Assembly: GCA_963664065.1 (NCBI GenBank)
Contig: OY760942.1
Location: forward strand, 248,001 to 312,000
From: JABDJL01 sp963664065
GTDB lineage: Bacteria; Pseudomonadota; Gammaproteobacteria; Xanthomonadales; SZUA-36
Direction of reading: 5' to 3'
DNA length: 64,000 nt
Shown: positions 1 through 8,433 of the stretch, in pieces
Layout of the letters: each line of letters begins with the position of its first letter
How positions within the stretch are numbered: the first letter of the stretch is position 1
The notes under the pieces: generated by a model
Databases searched by the model: none
What the model was told of the DNA's origin: nothing
Seen by the model: only the letters and a program-made list of their open reading frames with translations
Made by a program: the position numbers and the translations under genes

Positions 1-889
1 AGTCGTCTTCGGTGAAGAAAATCTCGCCGGCCTCGTCTATGGCCGCTGCATGGTACTGCGCCAGGGCTCGGGTCATTTCCAGGGTTTCAACCGGTGTCAG
101 GGGGTTCTGGCGGCTGGGAACTCCGGGTTGAAAAAAGTATCCATCGCGGCTGCGTTCATGCTGATCGGTTAATACATGCGGCAGCCAGCGGTGAAATTCT
201 GCGACGCGGGCCCGGGATTCAGGGTGCACCAGCGGCAACCAGTCACGGTTCAGGTCGAACAGGTAATGATTGGTACGCGCGCCCGGCCCGGCCTCGTTAT
301 TGATACGGTGGTTTCGGTCGGCAACCGGGTTCATGCTGCGATTGGAGTTGGACCAGCTGGCGAAGCGGTTCAGGCCGTCCAGATTAAAACTCGGATCCAG
401 CAGGATGATGCCCTCATCCAGCAGGTCACTGACAAATCCGGAGCGCGAGGCGGCAAGATAATATGCTGACAACATCGCGCCATTGCTGCCACTTTCCTCG
501 TTTCCGTGAACACTGTGGCCCAGCCAGACTACCAGCGGAGATTCCTGATCGATACCTACCAGCGCAGATCGCATGTGTTGCTGACGCAATTCCTCCAGCC
601 GGGCATGGTTGCCCGGGCTGGTGAAGATCAATTGGAGAATCGGACGCTGTTCGTGGGTTTGGCCCACGGTCCTGATGGAAACGCGGTCGGACGAGGCGGC
701 AAGTGTTCGCATGTAACGGACAAGTTGGTCGTGACTCACCCGCCACTCCCCGACTTCCCAGCCAAGCACGGATTCAGGCGTCGGGATTGACGGGTCGAGA
801 TCAGCATCCCGTGGCAGGTATTCAGCTGATGTCAGCGCAAAGACAGGGACACTGAGTGCCACGCCTAGCAATAATGCAAATACGCGCAT
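1..889 (-). CDS. M14-family zinc carboxypeptidase, secreted (3' end outside window)
   Basis: The reading frame is open from the ATG at 889 to the window edge, so about 296 residues are seen and the C-terminus is missing. A GGAG sits 6 bases before the ATG. The N-terminus (MRVFALLLGVALSVPVFA) is a clear signal peptide, so the enzyme is exported. The zinc motif HxxE is visible in GHSVHGNEESG, followed by DPSFNLDGLNRF and LFDLNRDW, which match the substrate-binding region of M14 metallocarboxypeptidases. These enzymes remove C-terminal residues from peptides. The catalytic Glu would lie beyond the edge. It is divergent from the sugar dehydrogenase gene. A second, unrelated-looking M14 enzyme lies at 53-56 kb. 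Family call is firm, substrate unknown. Confidence 0.85.
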   Translation of the reverse strand, partial: MRVFALLLGVALSVPVFALTSAEYLPRDADLDPSIPTPESVLGWEVGEWRVSHDQLVRYMRTLAASSDRVSIRTVGQTHEQRPILQLIFTSPGNHARLEELRQQHMRSALVGIDQESPLVVWLGHSVHGNEESGSNGAMLSAYYLAASRSGFVSDLLDEGIILLDPSFNLDGLNRFASWSNSNRSMNPVADRNHRINNEAGPGARTNHYLFDLNRDWLPLVHPESRARVAEFHRWLPHVLTDQHERSRDGYFFQPGVPSRQNPLTPVETLEMTRALAQYHAAAIDEAGEIFFTEDD

Positions 890-1003
890 TTACGTCTCCA
901 GATTTAGACTGACAGAACGCCACATTCTAGGGTATTTGCTCCCTGATTGTGGCCTGATTGCCTGGAGATGTGGCCAGCGGGCAGTACTGCTAAAATTGTG
1001 TGC

Positions 1004-2107
1004 ATGAGAAATACCGTTCGAAAGATCTTTTGGCTCGTAGTTTCCCTGCCAACTGCGATAGGCGCAAACATACAGTTGCATCAAATTGAATTGCCAGAAG
1101 GCTTCAGCATCGAAATCTATGCCGAGGAAGTGAAAAACGCCCGGCAGATGGCTTTGGGCGATAAAGGCACGTTATTTGTCGGTACGCGCCGCGAGGGAGT
1201 TGTCTATGCTGTCAGCGATCAGGACGGCGATCAAAAGGCGGACCGGGTTCGGATCATTGACCGTAAGCTCAATATGCCTTCCGGGCTGGAGTTCAAAAAC
1301 GGATCGCTTTACGTAGGCGCGGTTAACCGCGTACTGCGATATGACGACGTTGAAGCTCATCTCGACCAACCACCGCAACCCGTTGTTGTCACTGACGCAC
1401 TACCGGATAAGAGTCGGCACGGATGGAAATATCTGCGTTTCGCCCCGGCCGGCTTGCTTTACATACCCGTGGGCGCGCCCTGTAATATCTGCGACGAGCC
1501 GGATCACATGCATATTCGAAGAATGAACATTGACGGCAGCGGTATGGAAGTGTTTGCAGAGGGTGTACGCAATAGTGTGGGCCTGGCATTTCACCCCGAT
1601 ACCGGGGAACTTTGGTTTACCGACAACGGCCGGGATCACATGGGAGACAACATGCCATCCGATGAGCTGAACCATGCGCCGGAACCGGGGATTCATTTCG
1701 GCTATCCGTACTGTCACCAGGGTGACACCCTGGACCCTGAGTTTGGAGAGGGCAGGAGTTGCTCCGAATTCTCACCACCTGCCGTCATGCTTGGCCCGCA
1801 TGTAGCGTCACTGGGGCTGGCTTTCTATACCGGAGACATGTTCCCTGAAGAATACCGGAACCAGTTGTTCGTGGCCGAACATGGCTCCTGGAACCGCTCC
1901 AAAAAAACCGGCTACCGGATCAAGCTGGTGCACTTCGATGAAGACGGGTCAGTATCCGGACAGGAGATTTTTGCGCAGGGCTGGCTACAGGACGAAGAAA
2001 ACTGGGGCCGCCCGAATGATGTGCTGGTGATGCCCGATGGCGCCTTGCTGGTATCGGACGACCAGGGCGGGGTGATTTACCGTATCAGTTACGAAGGCGG
2101 TGAGTAA
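1004..2107 (+). CDS. PQQ-dependent sugar dehydrogenase-like beta-propeller protein
   Basis: A 367-residue protein of the soluble glucose/sorbosone dehydrogenase family, which oxidises sugars with PQQ in the periplasm. I start it at ATG 1004 because the hydrophobic leader (RNTVRKIFWLVVSLPTAIGA) begins there; an in-frame ATG at 947 would add 19 residues that do not look like a signal peptide. Family signatures include the N-terminal LPEGFSIEIYA, SGLEFKNGSLYVG, GVRNSVGLAFHPDTGELWFT, and the C-terminal EHGSWNR and GRPNDVLVMPDGALLVSDD blade motifs. The cysteines in PCNICDE and YCH...RSC are typical of the sorbosone dehydrogenase branch. The true substrate cannot be read from sequence, and many such proteins are uncharacterised. 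uppP follows after 30 bases and may be co-transcribed. Confidence 0.82.
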   Translation: MRNTVRKIFWLVVSLPTAIGANIQLHQIELPEGFSIEIYAEEVKNARQMALGDKGTLFVGTRREGVVYAVSDQDGDQKADRVRIIDRKLNMPSGLEFKNGSLYVGAVNRVLRYDDVEAHLDQPPQPVVVTDALPDKSRHGWKYLRFAPAGLLYIPVGAPCNICDEPDHMHIRRMNIDGSGMEVFAEGVRNSVGLAFHPDTGELWFTDNGRDHMGDNMPSDELNHAPEPGIHFGYPYCHQGDTLDPEFGEGRSCSEFSPPAVMLGPHVASLGLAFYTGDMFPEEYRNQLFVAEHGSWNRSKKTGYRIKLVHFDEDGSVSGQEIFAQGWLQDEENWGRPNDVLVMPDGALLVSDDQGGVIYRISYEGGE

Positions 2108-2137
2108 CATTCCCGTTCAATACGGCGGCACTGACAG

Positions 2138-2935
2138 ATGACAACCATCCAGATACTGGTTCTGGCCCTGATCCAGGGCCTCACTGAATTTCTACCCGTT
2201 TCAAGTTCCGCGCACCTCATACTCGGCAGCAAGCTGTTTTCCTGGCCAGACCAGGGACTGGTGTTCGATGTGGCAACCCACCTGGGCACCTTGTTCGCGG
2301 TGCTGTTTTACTTCCGTAAAACGATTTCTGATATGTGCGTTTCGTGGCTCAGGCCCGCGAGTACGAGATCTCAGCTGGAAAACCGTGCGATGGCGAAATA
2401 CCTGGTGCTGGCCAGCATCCCGGTAATCCTGGTCGGTGCGATCGGGCACAGCTGGGTGGAAGCCTATTTGCGTGATGTGAAGGTGATCGCAATTGCGACA
2501 CTGGTCTTCGGCATTTTATTGTGGATCGCGGACGCATTTTTTGCGCGGGATCGTGATTTGGAGAATATGAAGCTGAAGCCGGCCCTGGTAATTGGGATGG
2601 CTCAGGTGCTGGCATTAATCCCTGGTGCGTCACGTTCAGGAGTCACCATCACCATGGGCAGAATGCTCGGTTTTAGTGCTGATGCCGCGGCCCGTTTTTC
2701 GTTCCTGCTGGCTATTCCCGTCCTGGCTGGTGCCGGCGGCTACGGCTTGCTTCGAATGTTGCTCAATGACACTTCCCTGGCGTGGTCCCAGTTCACACTG
2801 GCCGTGGTCCTGTCCGCCGTTGCTGGCTGGGTTTGCATCGCAGCCTTTCTCGCCCTGCTCAAGCGCTTTGGTCTACTGCCTTTCGTTATCTACCGGCTGA
2901 TTCTGGGCCTTGCTTTATTGATTATTTCCTTTTAG
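2138..2935 (+). CDS. uppP: Undecaprenyl-diphosphatase (BacA type)
   Basis: A 265-residue integral membrane enzyme that dephosphorylates undecaprenyl diphosphate, recycling the lipid carrier for peptidoglycan and other envelope polymers; overexpression confers bacitracin resistance in known cases. Both family motifs are present: GLTEFLPVSSSAHL near the N-terminus and PGASRSGVTITMGR in the second half. About seven or eight hydrophobic segments are visible, and the length is as usual for the family. It lies 30 bases after the sugar dehydrogenase gene. Its TAG stop (2933-2935) abuts the first NtrC box of the glnA promoter region, so the glnA control region begins exactly where this gene ends. Confidence 0.95.
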   Translation: MTTIQILVLALIQGLTEFLPVSSSAHLILGSKLFSWPDQGLVFDVATHLGTLFAVLFYFRKTISDMCVSWLRPASTRSQLENRAMAKYLVLASIPVILVGAIGHSWVEAYLRDVKVIAIATLVFGILLWIADAFFARDRDLENMKLKPALVIGMAQVLALIPGASRSGVTITMGRMLGFSADAAARFSFLLAIPVLAGAGGYGLLRMLLNDTSLAWSQFTLAVVLSAVAGWVCIAAFLALLKRFGLLPFVIYRLILGLALLIISF

Positions 2936-2951
2936 GCACTAAAATAGTGCA
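2935..2951. promoter_or_regulatory. NtrC-binding box 1 upstream of glnA
   Basis: GGCACTAAAATAGTGCA is a near-perfect dyad that matches the enterobacterial NtrC consensus (TGCACnnnnnnGTGCA type) closely. Its centre is about 198 bases before the predicted sigma-54 transcription start, and 31 bases (three helical turns) before box 2. Paired boxes at this spacing are known as the NtrC enhancer of E. coli glnA. The match is seen directly; binding is inferred. Confidence 0.8.
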
Positions 2952-2965
2952 AAACGATTAAATGA

Positions 2966-2982
2966 TGTGCCATAATGGTGTA
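2966..2982. promoter_or_regulatory. NtrC-binding box 2 upstream of glnA
   Basis: TGTGCCATAATGGTGTA is a second, less perfect dyad of the NtrC type (TGnnCnnnnnnGGTGnA), centred 31 bases after box 1 and about 167 bases before the predicted start of transcription. A further half-site GGGTGCA lies at 2988-2994. Same-face spacing supports cooperative binding of NtrC oligomers. It is weaker than box 1 taken alone, but convincing with it. Confidence 0.7.
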
Positions 2983-3113
2983 TTCATGGGTGCAATGTAA
3001 AATCACTAACTTCCGGGTATTTGAAAGGTCGTAATTATCCCCGATTATGTCGATATCATGTAGCTAAAAGTAGCGAAATGGATCATAGATGATTGAGTAT
3101 CATTTCAGGTGAC

Positions 3114-3130
3114 TTGGCATGACATCTGCA
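3114..3130 (+). promoter_or_regulatory. Sigma-54 promoter of glnA
   Basis: TTGGCATGACATCTGCA has the -24 GG (3116-3117) and -12 GC (3128-3129) exactly ten bases apart, as RpoN requires, with the TTGGCA and TGCA contexts of the consensus. Transcription would start near 3141, 46 bases before the glnA ATG. Together with the upstream NtrC boxes this is the classic nitrogen-starvation promoter, whose activator NtrC is encoded 3 kb downstream. Confidence 0.82.
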
Positions 3131-3186
3131 TATATATAGTGAACCAATTTGGGTCTATTAGCTTCAAACAAGAAGGAAACTGAGCA

Positions 3187-4596
3187 ATGACTGCAGAAAA
3201 AGTACTGAATATGATCCGGGACGAAGAGATCAGCTTTGTCGATTTACGATTCTGCGATACCCGCGGTAAAGAGCAGCACGTCAGCCTGCCTGTCTCAGCG
3301 GTAGATGAAGACTTTTTTGAAGAAGGAAAGATGTTTGATGGATCGTCGATTTCCGGATGGAAAGGAATCAACGAATCGGACATGGTGTTGATGCCTGATA
3401 CCGAAAGCGTTGTCCTTGATCCATTTACCGAGCACAAAACACTCAACGTGAGATGCGATGTTCTCGAGCCGGACACCATGGAAGGTTATGTCCGTTGTCC
3501 GCGTTCGCTGGCCAAGCGCGCGGAAGCCTTCCTGAAATCAAGCGGCATTGCCGACCAGGCGTTTTTCGGCCCGGAACCGGAGTTTTTCATTTTTGACGAC
3601 GTTCGCTTCGGCAATGAAATGCAAGGGGCTTATTACCACGTAGACGCAGCCGAGGGTGCCTGGAATTCCGGCAGTGAGTACGAGGGCGGCAACCCCGGTC
3701 ACCGGCCCGGTATCAAAGGCGGTTATTTCCCGGTGCCTCCGGTTGACTCTCACCACGACCTTCGTTCAGATATGTGCGTGTTGATGGAAAAAATGGGTGT
3801 TGATGTCGAAGTCCATCACCACGAGGTTGGAACCGCTGGTCAGAGCGAAATCGGTACCCGTTTCAGCAGCCTGACAAGAAAAGCGGACGAGATGCTGATT
3901 TTCAAGTACGTGGTTCAAAACGTCGCACACGCCAACGGACAAACGGCGACATTCATGCCAAAACCACTGGTTGGAGACAACGGCTCAGGCATGCATGTGC
4001 ACCAGTCATTGTTCAAAGATGGTAATAACGTCTTCGCCGGTGAAGAATATGGCGGTCTGTCTACGCTGGCCCTGCATTACATTGGCGGCATATTCAAGCA
4101 CGCCAGGGCCATTAATGCCTTTGCCAATGCGACAACCAACAGCTACAAACGCCTGGTACCCGGCTTTGAAGCTCCCGTGATGCTGGCCTACTCCGCCCGC
4201 AACCGCTCGGCATCCTGCCGTATCCCGCACGTGGCGAGCCCGAAAGCAAGGCGAATCGAAGTCCGATTCGGTGATCCGGCGGGCAATTCCTACTTTACCT
4301 TTGCCGCCATGCTGATGGCCGGGATTGATGGCATCGTCAACAAGATTGATCCGGGTGGCCCACTGGACAAGGACCTTTACGACCTGCCGCCCGAAGAAGA
4401 GCAGGATATTCCTACCGTTTGCCATAGTCTTGACCAGGCACTGGACGCGCTGAGTGCTGACAGGGAATTTCTGAAGGCTGGAGGGGTCTTCAGTGATGAC
4501 CTGATTGATGCTTACATTGATCTCAAGATGGAAGAAGTCACACGGTTTCGCATGTCGACTCATCCGGTTGAATTCGATATGTACTATTCTGCTTAA
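3187..4596 (+). CDS. glnA: Glutamine synthetase, type I
   Basis: A 469-residue cytoplasmic dodecameric enzyme that makes glutamine from glutamate, ammonia and ATP, the entry point of nitrogen assimilation. Length and sequence are those of the proteobacterial GSI-beta form. Visible landmarks are MFDGSSISGWKGI, FGPEPEFFIFDD, VEVHHHEVGTAGQSEIG, GSGMHVHQSLFKDG and RNRSASCRIPH. Tyr398 in DLYDLPPEE is the residue adenylylated by GlnE, so activity is presumably also tuned after translation. A good ribosome site (AAGGAA) precedes the ATG at 3187. It is the first gene of the glnA-DUF4124-ntrB-ntrC unit and is driven by a predicted sigma-54 promoter with NtrC boxes. Confidence 0.97.
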   Translation: MTAEKVLNMIRDEEISFVDLRFCDTRGKEQHVSLPVSAVDEDFFEEGKMFDGSSISGWKGINESDMVLMPDTESVVLDPFTEHKTLNVRCDVLEPDTMEGYVRCPRSLAKRAEAFLKSSGIADQAFFGPEPEFFIFDDVRFGNEMQGAYYHVDAAEGAWNSGSEYEGGNPGHRPGIKGGYFPVPPVDSHHDLRSDMCVLMEKMGVDVEVHHHEVGTAGQSEIGTRFSSLTRKADEMLIFKYVVQNVAHANGQTATFMPKPLVGDNGSGMHVHQSLFKDGNNVFAGEEYGGLSTLALHYIGGIFKHARAINAFANATTNSYKRLVPGFEAPVMLAYSARNRSASCRIPHVASPKARRIEVRFGDPAGNSYFTFAAMLMAGIDGIVNKIDPGGPLDKDLYDLPPEEEQDIPTVCHSLDQALDALSADREFLKAGGVFSDDLIDAYIDLKMEEVTRFRMSTHPVEFDMYYSA

Positions 4597-4701
4597 GAGA
4601 GCGTTTTAAAGATCATTGTCCGGATATTGATGCTTGAAATACTCCGCAAATACGCTCGGCCGCGTTGGCGGTCCCGGCATGGCGAACACAGGAGCAACAC
4701 G

Positions 4702-5307
4702 ATGAAGGATCATATTAAACGAAACTGCTTGAACACGGTTTTGATCTTCTTGCTAGTAACATCTTCGCAAGCCAATGCGGAGGTGTACAAGACGGTAGAC
4801 AAAGACGGCAACGTAATTTATACAGACCAGGCTCCTGATGTGGATTCACAGCCCCTTGAATTGCGCGGCCTGAGTGTCATCTCCCCACAAAAGCCAAGCT
4901 CTGTTTCCAAGGCTTCCAGCCAGCCTTTAGCCACCGAACCAGTGGTTGGGGGTGAACAGGAGGTTACTTCGATCAGGGAACTGAGGCGGGGTTACAGGGA
5001 TTTTGCCATTGTCAGTCCTGCACAAGATCAAAATTTTTGGGATACGGGGAATGAAGCAACCATTGCCTGGGGTACGCGTAACCGCCTTCAGGAAGGCATG
5101 ACAGTAACCATTTACGTTGATGGCAAGCCGCAGCAACCAACAACGAATGCAAGCATAAACGTGACCGAGATGTGGCGGGGAGCGCACCAGGTCTATGCTG
5201 ATCTGAAAGACGCCGGTAACCGGCAAATCGCCAGAACCCCGACGGTCACATTCCATATCAAGCAATACTCGGTCAATTTCCCCGTTCGCCGCAACCAGGG
5301 TGGATAG
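4702..5307 (+). CDS. DUF4124-containing secreted protein
   Basis: A 201-residue protein of unknown function. I choose ATG 4702 because AGGAG lies 9 bases before it and a signal peptide (LNTVLIFLLVTSSQANA) follows; an earlier in-frame ATG at 4627 lacks both. After the cleavage site comes the DUF4124 core EVYKTVDKDGNVIYTDQ, which takes its name from a short WRWVDxxGxVHYSD-like motif. A second beta-rich region (residues about 95-190: FAIVSPAQDQNFWDTGNEATIAWG) resembles an immunoglobulin-like fold. Proteins of this kind commonly sit between glnA and ntrB in Pseudomonas and relatives, so the position is conserved even though the role is not known. Confidence 0.8.
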   Translation: MKDHIKRNCLNTVLIFLLVTSSQANAEVYKTVDKDGNVIYTDQAPDVDSQPLELRGLSVISPQKPSSVSKASSQPLATEPVVGGEQEVTSIRELRRGYRDFAIVSPAQDQNFWDTGNEATIAWGTRNRLQEGMTVTIYVDGKPQQPTTNASINVTEMWRGAHQVYADLKDAGNRQIARTPTVTFHIKQYSVNFPVRRNQGG

Positions 5308-5350
5308 TCGCAGGCAAAGCCTGCGTGCTTCCACTTGGAGATAAACTCCC

Positions 5351-6364
5351 GTGTTAAACGTGCTCGATACAGCGGTCCTGGAACTTGACGGGCGTGACCG
5401 TATCAAGCAGATGAATGATGCAGCAGAACAGTGCCTGGGAACGGGTAAAGACCGCACATTTGGCGCGTCACTGGCTCAGGTGAAGGGCGTGCCAGGGAGT
5501 CTTATCGAGGCAGTCGCGTTAACCCGCAAGGATCTCCGTCGCCGACATCTTCGGGAATGCCGCCTGGCAGGCGGGCTTTATGATTGCAACATCCAGGCAC
5601 TCGAAAATCAGCACGTTTTGCTTGAAATGTATGACCTGAGCTGGGAGCAACAAAGGCAGCAGTTAGAGCAACGCGAGGTGCAAACCGGCATGCTGGAATT
5701 ATTACGCCGCAACCTCGGACACGAGATACGCAATCCCCTGGGTGGAATCAGGGGCGCTGCTCAAATGATGGCAGCGGAACTTAAGGAACAGGAACTGGGA
5801 ACCCTGGCAAGGCTGATCATGCGTGAGGTGGACCGTATAGACGAATTGATTCAACGCTTCGGTCAGCCACAACTCAAGCACAGTAATGCTGATATTCACA
5901 AAATAGCCGACGAAGCCATAGACGTGCTTATGGCTGAATCAGGTGGAGTACCCAAGGTTGAGCGGGACTTTGATCCCAGTATCCCTCAAATCACGGGTGA
6001 CGCCTCAGCGCTTCGGCAAATTATTCTGAATCTGGTGCTCAATGCCTACCAGGCAGGAGCGAAGAACATCCTGCTGCGTAGCAGGATTGAGCATGGTTTT
6101 GCCCTGATACAGCCGGGCAAAAACACGGCGGTGCGGGTTGACGTCGATGACGATGGAGAAGGTGTTCCAGAGCACCTGAGGGTCATGTTATTCCTGCCCC
6201 TGGCTACCGGCCGGCGGGATGGCACCGGACTGGGCCTGGCAATGGCTCAACAACTGGCTGCTGCGCATGGTGGTTTGCTCTCCTACGAGGCCCTCGCGCA
6301 AGGAAGCCGGTTCAGCCTTCGCTTGCCGATCCACAAAGAGCTTGTGGAGGTGGCTGGTGAATGA
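5351..6364 (+). CDS. glnL: Nitrogen regulation histidine kinase NtrB
   Basis: A 337-residue cytoplasmic sensor kinase/phosphatase that controls NtrC under the direction of PII. A PAS domain (about 1-90) is followed by a HisKA domain with the phosphoryl-accepting His124 in NLGHEIRNPLGG and a HATPase domain with the N box LNLVLNAYQA, the G box DDDGEGVP and GTGLGLAMAQ. The start is GTG 5351: an in-frame TAA at 5342-5344 excludes anything upstream, and GGAG is 10 bases before. It follows the DUF4124 gene by 43 bases and overlaps ntrC by 8 bases, so the two are translationally coupled. Also known as ntrB. Confidence 0.95.
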   Translation: MLNVLDTAVLELDGRDRIKQMNDAAEQCLGTGKDRTFGASLAQVKGVPGSLIEAVALTRKDLRRRHLRECRLAGGLYDCNIQALENQHVLLEMYDLSWEQQRQQLEQREVQTGMLELLRRNLGHEIRNPLGGIRGAAQMMAAELKEQELGTLARLIMREVDRIDELIQRFGQPQLKHSNADIHKIADEAIDVLMAESGGVPKVERDFDPSIPQITGDASALRQIILNLVLNAYQAGAKNILLRSRIEHGFALIQPGKNTAVRVDVDDDGEGVPEHLRVMLFLPLATGRRDGTGLGLAMAQQLAAAHGGLLSYEALAQGSRFSLRLPIHKELVEVAGE

Positions 6365-7751
6365 GACTAGTAGTGTCTGGATTGTTGATGATGATGAAGC
6401 CATTCGCTTCGTGTTGGAAAGAGCCCTTAGGCGGGCCGGACATAAAGTGAAACTGTATAGTACCGTTGATGCGGTGAGCTCAGCTCTCGAAACCGGGTCA
6501 CCCCACGTTATCGTCACGGATATACATCTTCCTGATGATGACGGCCTGGTTGTGCTGGACAGGTTACGGGAGTTGCAAAAGGACATTCCAGTGATTGCGA
6601 TGACCGGATACTCTGATCTGGATCAGGCCGTCGCTGCTTTTAAACAGGGAGTTTTTGAATACATACCCAAGCCTTTTGACCTGGACAAATTGCTCCAGGT
6701 GGTAGCGCGCGCCGCAACCGGGTCCAGCGCGGTTGCGGCTGCGGTTGCGGATCTGCCGAAAAACCAACTGCTGGGCGACTCGCCGGCTATGCAGGAAGTA
6801 TTTCGTACCGTTGGACGGCTGTCACGTTCCAGCATCAGCGTTTTGATCACGGGCGAAACCGGCACAGGCAAGGACCTGGTTGCCCGTGCACTGCACGAGC
6901 ACAGCCCAAGATCGGGCGGACCTTTTGTGGCCATCAATACCGCAGCCATTCCTGCAGAACTACTCGAGTCAGAACTGTTTGGTCACGAACGTGGAGCGTT
7001 TACGGGGGCTCATGCACGCAGGGCAGGACGATTCGAAGAAGCGGCTGGCGGGACACTATTCCTGGACGAAATCGGGGATCTGCCGCTTAGTTTGCAAACG
7101 CGCTTGTTGCGAGTGCTCGCCGAAGGCGATTATTACCGTGTTGGCGGCAGAGATATGTTAAGCGCTGATGTCAGGATCATTGCAGCAACCCACCAAGACC
7201 TGTCGGCAAAGATCCGGAACGGTGGTTTCCGGGAAGATCTTTATCACCGTCTGAATGTCATTAATATTGCCTTACCACCGCTGAGAGACCGCGTCGAAGA
7301 TATCCCGATGCTGGCGCAACACTTTCTTAAACAAGCTGCGTTCGATATCGGACTTGAGGAAAAATTCCTGCGTCCGGAAACATTGGACATAATGAAGACT
7401 TTGTCATGGCCAGGTAATGTCCGCCAGTTACAAAATCTTTGTCAGCATATCTGTGTGATGGCGCCGGGCGAACAGGTCTTTCCGGATGACATTTCCATCG
7501 AAGCTGATACGTATTTGAAAAACGGGCGCAACGGCACCTGGCCGGACAAGCTTCGCCAGTGGACGCGCTCTGCTCTGGTGGAAGGCCGTTCTGATTTAAT
7601 GGCTGAAGTACGAGATCAGTTGGAGAATGTGATGCTCGAATGCGCGTTGGAACACACTAATGGCCGCAAGGTCGAAGCCGCCAAGCTGCTGGGAGTGGGT
7701 CGGAATACCTTGACGAGAAAGTTGAAGGAAAGGGAAGCGGTCGATTTGTAG
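6357..7751 (+). CDS. glnG: Nitrogen regulation response regulator NtrC (sigma-54 activator)
   Basis: A 464-residue activator: receiver domain with phospho-acceptor Asp55 (VIVTDIHLPDDDG), AAA+ domain with Walker A GETGTGKD, the sigma-54 contact motif GAFTGA (in FGHERGAFTGAHARR), Walker B TLFLDEIGDLP, and a C-terminal Fis-type helix-turn-helix ending in GRNTLTRKLKE. All catalytic motifs are intact. The start is GTG 6357, inside the end of ntrB, preceded by GGAGG at a 6-base distance. It is expected to activate glnA through the boxes at 2935-2982. Its TAG stop is formed by the first bases of a REP-like palindrome. Compare with the degenerate NtrX at 12265-13647. Confidence 0.96.
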   Translation: MNETSSVWIVDDDEAIRFVLERALRRAGHKVKLYSTVDAVSSALETGSPHVIVTDIHLPDDDGLVVLDRLRELQKDIPVIAMTGYSDLDQAVAAFKQGVFEYIPKPFDLDKLLQVVARAATGSSAVAAAVADLPKNQLLGDSPAMQEVFRTVGRLSRSSISVLITGETGTGKDLVARALHEHSPRSGGPFVAINTAAIPAELLESELFGHERGAFTGAHARRAGRFEEAAGGTLFLDEIGDLPLSLQTRLLRVLAEGDYYRVGGRDMLSADVRIIAATHQDLSAKIRNGGFREDLYHRLNVINIALPPLRDRVEDIPMLAQHFLKQAAFDIGLEEKFLRPETLDIMKTLSWPGNVRQLQNLCQHICVMAPGEQVFPDDISIEADTYLKNGRNGTWPDKLRQWTRSALVEGRSDLMAEVRDQLENVMLECALEHTNGRKVEAAKLLGVGRNTLTRKLKEREAVDL

Positions 7752-7881
7752 GAGCGAGCACCTGCTCGCGAATTTCTAAATTCTCGCCGTACCTCCATTC
7801 GCGATGTGGTCATCGCTCCTACGCTTCTACAAAGCATATTTCTCGCCGTACCTCCATTCCTGAGCAGGTGCTCGCTCCTAC
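7748..7881. repeat. Cluster of three REP-like palindromic elements
   Basis: The unit begins GTAGGAGCGA and folds back on itself, as in the REP families of Pseudomonas and Xanthomonas relatives. Copy 1 (7748-7771) is forward; copy 2 (about 7801-7823, GCGATGTGGTCATCGCTCCTAC) and copy 3 (7862-7881) are inverted. Copies 1 and 3 share a 20-bp inverted repeat (7748-7767 with 7862-7881). Between them a 20-bp direct repeat starting TTCTCGCCGTACC occurs at 7781-7800 and 7840-7859, so copies 2 and 3 appear to be a tandem duplication. The cluster sits between the convergent genes ntrC and dtd, a usual REP location, and probably limits read-through or protects mRNA 3' ends. Confidence 0.85.
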
Positions 7882-8348
7882 GACAGAGGTTGAGGCTTTA
7901 CGCGAAGCCTGAATGTTACCGGCCCGTCGTTCACCAGGCTGACCTTCATATGCGCTCCAAATACCCCGGTTTCGCAACGCCCAAAGCATGCCCGTGCATT
8001 TTTATGAAAATAGTCAAACAGGCGGCGTCCTTCATCGGGTGATGCAGCGCTGGTGAAACTGGCACGGTTACCTTTGTTGGTGTTGGCTGCCAATGTAAAC
8101 TGTGGCACCAGCAGCAGGGACCCTTCAACCTGCCTGACATCGAGATTCATCCGCCCTTGTCCATCATCAAACATCCGGTATGACAGTACACGTTCGAGCA
8201 GGCGGTCGGCCTGAGCTCGTGTGTCACCTTTTTCCACGCCGATAAGAGCTAGTATGCCCATAGCAATGGCGCCGGTAATCGTGTCGCCGGTCAATTCGTC
8301 ATTAACAAGCACACTGGCTTCCGATACTCTTTGCAGTAATGCGATCAT
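7878..8348 (-). CDS. dtd: D-aminoacyl-tRNA deacylase
   Basis: A 156-residue cytoplasmic proofreading enzyme that hydrolyses D-amino acids (and glycine from tRNA-Ala) off mischarged tRNAs. Both active-site signatures are present: PQFTLAANTNKGNRASF (the SQxT-type motif, here PQFT) and the C-terminal cross-subunit NDGPVTFRL. I start at ATG 8348 (MIALLQRVSEASV), the usual N-terminus of the family; a longer frame to 8552 has no family similarity. The C-terminal tail (RVKPQPLS) and the TAG stop run into the REP element, so the last residues may have been set by insertion of that repeat. Divergent from the acyltransferase gene. Confidence 0.93.
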   Translation of the reverse strand: MIALLQRVSEASVLVNDELTGDTITGAIAMGILALIGVEKGDTRAQADRLLERVLSYRMFDDGQGRMNLDVRQVEGSLLLVPQFTLAANTNKGNRASFTSAASPDEGRRLFDYFHKNARACFGRCETGVFGAHMKVSLVNDGPVTFRLRVKPQPLS

Positions 8349-8433
8349 CCAGGTCTTCTGCGTCGGGGTTTGAATGCTGCACTTATGGTAGCAGGCCAGG
8401 TTGCGCGTGCACGCCTGAGTGGGAGCAGTGCTG

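Noticed and set aside
7748..7881. CRISPR-like array from repeated 20-bp units
   Set aside because: The units are palindromic, in mixed orientation and not regularly spaced, and no cas genes are present; they fit REP elements.
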